Below, piece after piece: positions 51,232 to 61,553 of a DNA stretch of 64,000 nt (within the stretch, counting starts at the first letter, position 1; every line of letters starts with the position of its first letter). The notes under the pieces were generated by a model. The model saw only the letters and a program-made list of their open reading frames with translations. It had not been told where the DNA came from and made no database searches. Source of the DNA: Gordius sp. MW1. Lineage: Eukaryota > Nematomorpha > Gordioida > Gordea > Gordiidae. The DNA is taken from NCBI GenBank assembly GCA_964036665.1, contig OZ038527.1, positions 11,687,835-11,751,834 on the forward strand, read 5' to 3'. A program made the translations under genes and the position numbers.

Positions 51232-53980
51232 CATGGAAACAACGTCTGAAAACGACAACTTTCATCGGATGAATACGGTTGAATAAAAAATGTGAAAAAT
51301 TTTGAGGTAAAAATATTCATTTTTTTGAATCTATGTGAAAGAGCTTGAAAAAATATATAAAAGTAAGCCGATTTGAGAATCCTATTATCCTCGATTGACT
51401 TCCGAAAAGAGGTTTTAAGCTGCGAGAACTATCATTTTGACAAAAGACAACGTTTTATTGTTGCGATTAGTTTGTTGTATCGCAACGTGAGTGCTTAATT
51501 TTTGAAAACTGCTCTATGCAATCATGATTTCAAAGTAATAGTTTTCTGATTCTGATAAATTTTTACTTTTTATCATGGAAACAACGTCTGAAAACGACAA
51601 CTTTCATCGGATGAATACGGTTTAATAAAAAAATGTGAAAAATTTTGAGGTAAAAATATTTATTTTTTTCGATTCTATGTGAAAGAGCTTGAAAAAATAT
51701 ATAAAAATAAGCCAATTTGAGAATCCTATTATCCTCGATTGACTTCCGAAAAGAGGTTTTAAGCTGCGAGAACTATCATTTTGACAAAAGACAACGTTTT
51801 ATTGTTGCGTTTAGTTTGTTGTATCGCAACGTGAGTGCTTAATTTTTGAAAACTGCTCTATGCAATCATGATTTTAAAGTAATAGTTTTCTGATTCTGAT
51901 AAATTTTTACTTTTTATCATGGAAACAACGTCTAAAAACGACAAATTTCATCGGATGAATACGGTAGAAAGAAAAAAATGTGAAAAATTTTGAGGTAAAA
52001 ATATTCATTTTTTTCGATTCTTTGTGAAAGAGCGTAAAAAAATATATAAAAATAAGCCAATTTGAGAATCCTATTATCCTCGATTGACTTCCGAAAAAAG
52101 GTTTTAAGCTGCGATAACTATCATTTTGACAAAAGACAACGTTTTATTGTTGCGATTAGTTTGTTGTATCGCAACGTGAGTGCTTAATTTTTGAAAACTG
52201 CTCTATGCGATCATGATTTCAAAGTAATAGTTTTCTGATTCTGACAAATTTTTACTTTTTATCATGGAAACAACGTCTAAAAACGCAAATTTCATCGGAT
52301 GAATACGGTAGAAAGAAAAAAATGTGAAAAATTTTGAGGTAAAAATATTCATTTTTTTCGATTCTATGTGAAAGAGCTTGAAAAAATATATAAAAATAAG
52401 CCAATTTGAGAATCCTATTATCCTCGATTGACTTCCGAAAAGATGTTTTAAGTTGCGAGAACTATCATTTTGACAAAAGACAACGTTTTATTGTTGCGAT
52501 TAGTTTGTTGTATCGCAACGTGAGTGCTTAATTTTTGAAAACTGCTCTATGCAATCATGATTTCAAAGTAATAGTTTTCTGATTCTGATAAATTTTTACT
52601 TTTTATCATGGAAACAACGTCTGAAAACGACAACTTTCATCGGATGAATACGGTTGAAAGAAAAAAATGTGAAAAATTCTGAGGTAAAAATATTCATTTT
52701 TTTCGATTCTATGTGAAAGAGCTTGAAAAAATATATAAAAATAAGCCAATTTGAGAATCCTATTATCCTCGATTGACTTCCGAAAAGAGGTTTTAAGTTG
52801 CGAGAACTATCATTTTGACAAAAGACAACGTTTTATTGTTGCGATTAGTTTGTTGTATCGCAACGTGAGTGCTTAATTTTTGAAAACTGCTCTATGCGAT
52901 CATGATTTCAAAGTAATAGTTTTCTGATTCTGATAAATTTTTACTTTTTATCATGGAAACAACGTCTGAAAACGACAACTTTCATCGGATGAATACGGTT
53001 GAATAAAAAAATGTGAAAAATTTTGAGGTAAAAATATTCATTTTTTTCGATTCTATGTGAAAGAGCTTGAAAAAATATATAAAAGTAAGCCGATTTGAGA
53101 ATCCTATTATCCTCGATTGACTTCCGAGAGGTTTTAAGCTGCGAGAACTATCATTTTGACAAAAGACAACGTTTTATTGTTGCGATTAGTTTGTTGTATC
53201 GCAACGTGAGTGCTTAATTTTTGAAAATTGCTCTATGCGATCATGATTTCAAAGTAATAGTTTTCTGATTCGGATAAATTTTTACTTTTTATCATGGAAA
53301 CAACGTCTGAAAACGACAACTTTCATCGGATGAATACGGTTGAATAAAAAAATGTGAAAAATTTTGAGGTAAAAATATTCATTTTTTTCGATTCTATGTG
53401 AAAGAGCTTGAAAAAATATATAAAAATAAGCCAATTTGAGAATCCTATTATCCTCGATTGACTTCCGAAAAGAGGTTTTAAGCTGCGAGAACTATCATTT
53501 TGACAAAAGACAACGTTTTATTGTTGCGATTAGTTTGTTGTATCGCAACGTGAGTGCTTAATTTTTGAAAATTGCTCTATGCGATCATGATTTCAAAGTA
53601 TTAGTTTTCTGATTCTGATAAATTTTTACTTTTTATCATGGAAACAACGTCTGAAAACGACAACTTTCATCGGATGAATACGGTTGAAAGAAAAAAATGT
53701 GAAAAATTTTGAGGTAAAAATATTCATTTTTTTCGATTCTATGTGAAAGAGCTTGAAAAAATATATAAAAATAAGCTGATTTGAGAATCCTATTATCCTC
53801 GATTGACTTCCGAAAAGAGGTTTTAAGTTGCGAGACTATCATTTTGACAAAAGACAACGTTTTATTGTTGCGATTAGTTTGTTGTATCGCAACGTGAGTG
53901 CTTAATTTTTGAAAACTGCTCTATGCAATCATGATTTCAAAGTAATAGTTTTCTGATTCTGATAAATTTTTACTTTTTAT
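51232..53980. repeat. Satellite monomers 150-157
   Basis: Monomer starts: 51232, 51574, 51918, 52263, 52607, 52952, 53293, 53637. The trio 51918/52263/52607 shares CCGAAAAAAGG with GCTGCGATAAC, TTCTGACAAAT and GAAAAATTCTGAGG with 55694/56039/56384 and with 59831/60176/60521. The monomer at 52952 is 341 bp (TTCCGAGAGG, three bases lost) and ends GATTCGGATAAA, as does 60866. Other contractions: TTTTTTTGAATC near 51320 and ACGCAAATTTC near 52284. Confidence 0.87.
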
Positions 53981-55348
53981 CATGGAAACAACGTCTGAAA
54001 ACGACAACTTTCATCGGATGAATACGGTTGAAAGAAAAAAATGTGAAAAATTCTGAGGTAAAAATATTTATTTTTTTCGATTCTATGTGAAAGAGCTTGA
54101 AAAAATATATAAAAGTAAGCCAATTTGACAATCCTATTATCCTCGATTGACTTCGGAAAAGAGGTTTTAAGCTGCGAGAACTTTCATTTTGACAAAAGAC
54201 AACGTTTTATTGTTGCGATTAGTTTGTTGTATCGCAACGTGAGTGCTTAATTTTTGAAAATTGCTCTATGCGATCATGATTTTAAAGTAATAGTTTTCTG
54301 ATTCTGATATTACTTTTTATCATGGAAACAACGTCTGAAAACGACAACTTTCATCGGATGAATACGGTTGAATAAAAAAATGTGAAAAATTTTGAGGTAA
54401 AAATATTTATTTTTTTCGATTCTATGTGAAAGAGCATAAAAAAATATATAAAAATAAGCCAATTTGAGAATCCTATTATCCTCGATTGACTTCCGAAAAG
54501 AGGTTTTAAGCTGCGAGAACTATCATTTTGACAAAAGACAACGTTTTATTGTTGCGATTAGTTTGTTGTATCGCAACGTGAGTGCTTAATTTTTGAAAAC
54601 TGCTCTATGCAATCATGATTTCAAAGTAATAGTTTTCTGATTCTGATAAATTTTTACTTTTTATCATGGAAACAACGTCTGAAAACGACAACTTTCATCG
54701 GATGAATACGGTTGAAAGAAAAAAATGCGAAAAATTTTGAGGTAAAAATATTCATTTTTTTCGATTCTATGTGAAAGAGCTTGAAAAAATATATAAAAAT
54801 AAGCCAATTTGAGAATCCTATTATCCTCGATTGACTTCGGAAAAGAGGTTTTAAGCTGCGAGAACTTTCATTTTGACAAAAGACAACGTTTTATTGTTGC
54901 GATTAGTTTGTTGTATCGCAACGTGAGTGCTTAATTTTTGAAAATTGCTCTATGCGATCATGATTTTAAAGTAATAGTTTTCTGATTCTGATATTACTTT
55001 TTATCATGGAAACAACGTCTGAAAACGACAACTTTCATCGGATGAATACGGTTGAATAAAAAAATGTGAAAAATTTTGAGGTAAAAATATTCATTTTTTT
55101 CGATTCTATGTGAAAGAGCTTGAAAAAATATATAAAAATAAGCCAATTTGAGAATCCTATTATCCTCGATTGACTTCCGAAAAGAGGTTTTAAGTTGCGA
55201 GAACTATCATTTTGACAAAAGACAACGTTTTATTGTTGCGATTAGTTTGTTGTATCGCAACGTGAGTGCTTAATTTTTGAAAATTGCTCTATGCGATCAT
55301 AATTTCAAAGTAATAGTTTTCTGATTCTGATAAATTTTTACTTTTTAT
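53981..55348. repeat. Two-monomer repeat with a shared 5-bp deletion
   Basis: Monomer starts: 53981, 54321, 54665, 55005. Those at 53981 and 54665 are both 340 bp and share CTTCGGAAAAG, GAACTTTCATT, GATTTTAAAG and the contracted end CTGATATTACTTTTT (five bases lost). Their first halves differ, and the monomers at 54321 and 55005 also differ after about 70 bases. The shared tract is thus only about 250-300 bp, consistent with a short exchange or conversion. Confidence 0.87.
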
Positions 55349-57417
55349 CATGGAAACAACGTCGGAAAACGACAACTTTCATCGGATGAATACGGTTGAA
55401 AGAAAAAAATGTGAAAAATTTTGAGGTAAAAATATTTATTTTTTTCGATTCTATGTGAAAGAGCTTGAAAAAATATATAAAAGTAAGCCGATTTGAGAAT
55501 CCTATTATCCTCGATTGACTTCCGAAAAGAGGTTTTAAGCTGCGAGAACTATCATTTTGACAAAAGACAACGTTTTATTGTTGCGATTAGTTTGTTGTAT
55601 CGCAACGTGAGTGCTTAATTTTTGAAAACTGCTCTATGCAATCATGATTTTAAAGTAATAGTTTTCTGATTCTGATAAATTTTTACTTTTTATCATGGAA
55701 ACAACGTCTAAAAACGACAAATTTCATCGGATGAATACGGTAGAAAGAAAAAAATGTGAAAAATTTTGAGGTAAAAATATTCATTTTTTTCGATTCTATG
55801 TGAAAGAGCGTAAAAAAATATATAAAAATAAGCCAATTTGAGAATCCTATTATCCTCGATTGACTTCCGAAAAAAGGTTTTAAGCTGCGATAACTATCAT
55901 TTTGACAAAAGACAACGTTTTATTGTTGCGATTAGTTTGTTGTATCGCAACGTGAGTGCTTAATTTTTGAAAACTGCTCTATGCGATCATGATTTCAAAG
56001 TAATAGTATTCTGATTCTGACAAATTTTTACTTTTTATCATGGAAACAACGTCTAAAAACGACAAATTTCATCGGATGAATACGGTAGAAAGAAAAAAAT
56101 GTGAAAAATTTTGAGGTAAAAATATTCATTTTTTTCGATTCTATGTGAAAGAGCTTGAAAAAATATATAAAAATAAGCCAATTTGAGAATCCTATTATCC
56201 TCGATTGACTTCCGAAAAGAGGTTTTAAGTTGCGAGAACTATCATTTTGACAAAAGACAACGTTTTATTGTTGCGATTAGTTTGTTGTATCGCAACGTGA
56301 GTGCTTAATTTTTGAAAACTGCTCTATGCAATCATGATTTCAAAGTAATAGTTTTCTGATTCTGATAAATTTTTACTTTTTATCATGGAAACAACGTCTG
56401 AAAACGACAACTTTCATCGGATGAATACGGTTGAAAGAAAAAAATGTGAAAAATTCTGAGGTAAAAATATTCATTTTTTTCGATTCTATGTGAAAGAGCT
56501 TGAAAAAATATATAAAAGTAAGCCGATTTGAGAATCCTATTATCCTCGATTGACTTCCGAAAAGAGGTTTTAAGCTGCGAGAACTTTCATTTTGACAAAA
56601 GACAACGTTTTATTGTTGCGATTAGTTTGTTGTATCGCAACGTGAGTGCTTAATTTTTAAAAATTGCTCTATGCGATCATGATTTCAAAGTAATAGTTTT
56701 CTGATTCGGATAAATTTTTACTTTTTATCATGGAAACAACGTCTGAAAACGACAACTTTCATCGGATGAATACGGTTGAATAAAAAAATGTGAAAAATTT
56801 TGAGGTAAAAATATTCATTTTTTTCAATTCTATGTGAAAGAGCGTAAAAAAATATATAAAAATAAGCCAATTTGAGAATCCTATTATCCTCGATTGACTT
56901 CCGAAAAAAGGTTTTAAGCTGCGATAACTATCATTTTGACAAAAGACAACGTTTTATTGTTGCGATTAGTTTGTTGTATCGCAACGTGAGTGCTTAATTT
57001 TTGAAAACTGCTCTATGCGATCATGATTTCAAAGTAATAGTTTTCTGATTCTGACAAATTTTTACTTTTTATCATGGAAACAACGTCTAAAAACGACAAA
57101 TTTTATCGGATGAATACGGTAGAAAGAAAAAAATGTAAAAAATTTTGAGGTAAAAATATTCATTTTTTTCAATTCTATGTGAAAGAGCTTGAAAATATAT
57201 ATAAAAATAAGCCAATTTGAGAATCCTATTATCCTCGATTGACTTCCGAAAAGAGGTTTTAAGTTGCGAGAACTATCATTTTGACAAAAGACAACGTTTT
57301 ATTGTTGCGATTAGTTTGTTGTATCGCAACGTGAGTGCTTAATTTTTGAAAACTGCTCTATGCGATCATGATTTCAAAGTAATAGTTTTCTGATTCTGAC
57401 AAATTTTTACTTTTTAT
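55349..57417. repeat. Satellite monomers 162-167
   Basis: Monomer starts: 55349, 55694, 56039, 56384, 56729, 57073. The trio at 55694 is the counterpart of 51918 and 59831. The monomer at 56729 again has GCTGCGATAAC and CCGAAAAAAGG, and its neighbour at 57073 resembles 56039, so this pair is duplicated locally. The TTCTGACAAAT end variant appears at about 56020, 57053 and 57397. Confidence 0.87.
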
Positions 57418-60400
57418 CATGGAAACAACGTCTAAAAACGACAAATTTCATCGGATGAATACGGTAGAAAGAAAAAAATGTGAAAAATTTTGAGGTAAAA
57501 ATATTCATTTTTTTCGATTCTATGTGAAAGAGCTTGAAAAAATATATAAAAATAAGCCAATTTGAGAATCCTATTATCCTCGATTGACTTCCGAAAAGAG
57601 GTTTTAAGTTGCGAGAACTATCAATTTGACAAAAGACAACGTTTTATTGTTGCGATTAGTTTGTTGTATCGCAACGTGAGTGCTTAATTTTTGAAAACTG
57701 CTCTATGCGATCATGATTTCAAAGTAATAGTTTTCTGATTCTGATAAATTTTTACTTTTTATCATGGAAACAACGTCTAAAAACGACATATTTCATCGGA
57801 TGAATACGGTTGAAAGAAATAAATGTGAAAAATTTTGAGGTAAAAATATTTATTTTTTTCGATTCTATGTGAAAGAGCTTGAAAAAATATATAAAAGTAA
57901 GCCGATTTGAGAATCCTATTATCCTCGATTGACTTCCGAAAAGAGGTTTTAAGCTGCGAGAACTATCATTTTGACAAAAGACAACGTTTTATTGTTGCGA
58001 TTAGTTTGTTGTATCGCAACGTGAGTGCTTAATTTTTGAAAACTGCTCTATGCAATCATGATTTTAAAGTAATAGTTTTCTGATTCTGATAAATTTTTAC
58101 TTTTTATCATGGAAACAACGTCTGAAAACGACAACTTTCATCGGATGAATACGGTTGAAAGAAAAAAATGTGAAAAAATTAGAGGTAAAAATATATATTT
58201 TTTTCGATTCTATGTGAAAGAGCTTGAAAAAATATATAAAAGTAAGCCAATTTGAGAATCCTATTATCCTCGATTGACTTCCGAAAAGAGGTTATAAGCT
58301 GCGAGAACTATCATTTTGACAAAAGACAACGTTTTATTGTTGCGATTAGTTTGTTGTATCAAACGTGAGTGCTTAATTTTTGAAAACTGCTCTCTGCAAT
58401 CATGATTTCAAAGTAATAGTTTTCTGATTCTGATAAATTTTTACTTTTTATCATGGAAACAACGTCTGAAAACGACAACTTTCATCGGATGAATACGGTT
58501 GAAAGAAAAAAATGTGAAAAAATTAGAGGTAAAAATATTTATTTTTTTCGATTCTATGTGAAAGAGCTTGAAAAAATATATAAAAGTAAGCCGATTTGAG
58601 AATCCTATTATCCTCGATTGACTTCCGAAAAGAGGTTATAAGCTGCGAGAACTATCATTTTGACAAAAGACAACGTTTTATTGTTGCGATTAGTTTGTTG
58701 TATCGCAACGTGAGTGCTTAATTTTTGAAAACTGCTCTATGCAATCATGATTTCAAAGTAATAGTTTTCTGATTCTGATAAATTTTTACTTTTTATCATG
58801 GAAACAACGTCTAAAAACGACAAATTTCATCGGATGAATACGGTTGAAAGAAAAAAATGTGAAAAATTTTGAGGTAAAAATATTTATTTTTTTCGATTCT
58901 ATGTGAAAGAGCTTGAAAAAATATATAAAAGTAAGCCGATTTGAGAATCCTATTATCCTCGATTGACTTCCGAAAAGAGGTTATAAGCTGCGAGAACTAT
59001 CATTTTGACAAAAGACAACGTTTTATTGTTGCGATTAGTTTGTTGTATCGCAACGTGAGTGCTTAATTTTTGAAAACTGCTCTATGCAATCATGATTTTA
59101 AAGTAATAGTTTTCTGATTCTGATAAATTTTTACTTTTTATCATGGAAACAACGTCTGAAAACGACAACTTTCATCGGATGAATACGGTTGAAAGAAAAA
59201 AATGTGAAAAATTCTGAGGTAAAAATATTCATTTTTTTCGATTCTATGTGAAAGAGCTTGAAAAAATATATAAAAATAAGCCAATTTGAGAATCCTATTA
59301 TCCTCGATTGACTTCCGAAAAGAGGTTTTAAGTTGCGAGAACTATCATTTTGACAAAAGACAACGTTTTATTGTTGCGATTAATTTGTTGTATCGCAACG
59401 TGAGTGCTTAATTTTTGAAAACTGCTCTATGCGATCATGATTTCAAAGTAATAGTTTTCTGATTCTGATAAATTTTTACTTTTTATCATGGAAACAACGT
59501 CTGAAAACGACAACTTTCATCGGATGAATACGGTTGAATAAAAAAATGTGAAAAATTTTGAGGTAAAAATATTCATTTTTTTCGATTCTATGTGAAAGAG
59601 CTTGAAAAAATATATAAAAGTAAGCCGATTTGAGAATCCTATTATCCTCGATTGACTTCCGAAAAGAGGTTTTAAGCTGCGAGAACTATCATTTTGACAA
59701 AAGACAACGTTTTATTGTTGCGATTAGTTTGTTGTATCGCAACGTGAGTGCTTAATTTTTGAAAACTGCTCTATGCAATCATGATTTCAAAGTAATAGTT
59801 TTCTGATTCTGATAAATTTTTACTTTTTATCATGGAAACAACGTCTGAAAACGACAAATTTCATCGGATGAATACGGTAGAAAGAAAAAAATGTGAAAAA
59901 TTTTGAGGTAAAAATATTCATTTTTTTCGATTCTATGTGAAAGAGCGTAAAAAAATATATAAAAATAAGCCAATTTGAGAATCCTATTATCCTCGATTGA
60001 CTTCCGAAAAAAGGTTTTAAGCTGCGATAACTATCATTTTGACAAAAGACAACGTTTTATTGTTGCGATTAGTTTGTTGTATCGCAACGTGAGTGCTTAA
60101 TTTTTGAAAACTGCTCTATGCGATCATAATTTCAAAGTAATAGTTTTCTGATTCTGACAAATTTTTACTTTTTATCATGGAAACAACGTCTAAAAACGAC
60201 AAATTTCATCGGATGAATACGGTAGAAAGAAAAAAATGTGAAAAATTTTGAGGTAAAAATATTCATTTTTTTCGATTCTATGTGAAAGAGCTTGAAAAAA
60301 TATATAAAAATAAGCCAATTTGAGAATCCTATTATCCTCGATTGACTTCCGAAAAGAGGTTTTAAGTTGCGAGAACTATCATTTTGACAAAAGACAACGT

Positions 60401-61553
60401 TTTATTGTTGCGATTAGTTTGTTGTATCGCAACGTGAGTGCTTAATTTTTGAAAACTGCTCTATGCAATCATGATTTCAAAGTAATAGTTTTCTGATTCT
60501 GATAAATTTTTACTTTTTATCATGGAAACAACGTCTGAAAACGACAACTTTCATCGGATGAATACGGTTGAAAGAAAAAAATGTGAAAAATTCTGAGGTA
60601 AAAATATTCATTTTTTTCGATTCTATGTGAAAGAGCTTGAAAAAATATATAAAAATAAGCCAATTTGAGAATCCTATTATCCTCGATTGACTTCCGAAAA
60701 GAGGTTTTAAGTTGCGAGAACTATCATTTTGACAAAAGAAAACGTTTTATTGTTGCGATTAGTTTGTTGTATCGCAACGTGAGTGCTTAATTTTTGAAAA
60801 CTGCTCTATGCGATCATGATTTCAAAGTAATAGTTTTCTGATTCTGATAAATTTTTACTTTTTATCATGGAAACAACGTCTGAAAACGACAACTTTCATC
60901 GGATGAATACGGTTGAATAAAAAAATGTGAAAAATTTTGAGGTAAAAATATTCATTTTTTTCGATTCTATGTGAAAGAGCTTGAAAAAATATATAAAAGT
61001 AAGCCGATTTGAGAATCCTATTATCCTCGATTGACTTCCGAAAAGAGGTTTTAAGCTGCGAGAACTATCATTTTGACAAAAGACAACGTTTTATTGTTGC
61101 GATTAGTTTGTTGTATCGCAACGTGAGTGCTTAATTTTTGAAAATTGCTCTATGCGATCATGATTTCAAAGTAATAGTTTTCTGATTCGGATAAATTTTT
61201 ACTTTTTATCATGGAAATAACGTCTGAAAACGACAACTTTCATCGGATGAATACGGTTGAATAAAAAAATGTGAAAAATTTTGAGGTAAAAATATTCATT
61301 TTTTTCGATTCTATGTGAAAGAGCTTGAAAAAATATATAAAAGTAAGCCGATTTGAGAATCCTATTATCCTCGATTGACTTCCGAAAAGAGGTTTTAAGC
61401 TGCGAGAACTATCATTTTGACAAAAGACAACGTTTTATTGTTGCGATTAGTTTGTTGTATCGCAACGTGAGTGCTTGATTTTTGAAAACTGCTCTATGCA
61501 ATCATGATTTTAAAGTAATAGTTTTCTGATTCTGATAAATTTTTACTTTTTAT
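57418..61553. repeat. 12-monomer period, copy 1 (4136 bp)
   Basis: Monomer starts: 57418, 57763, 58108, 58452, 58797, 59142, 59487, 59831, 60176, 60521, 60866, 61210. The first seven match 61554-63959 at 4129-4136 bp, and the eighth matches the partial monomer at 63960. The eighth to tenth also match 55694-56728 at an offset of 4137 bp. Private markers: CTATCAATTTGAC, GACATATTTC with GAAATAAATG, GAAAAAATTAGAGG with ATATATATTTT, GGTTATAAGC, GCTCTCTGC and GAAAAATTCTGAGG. Confidence 0.9.
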
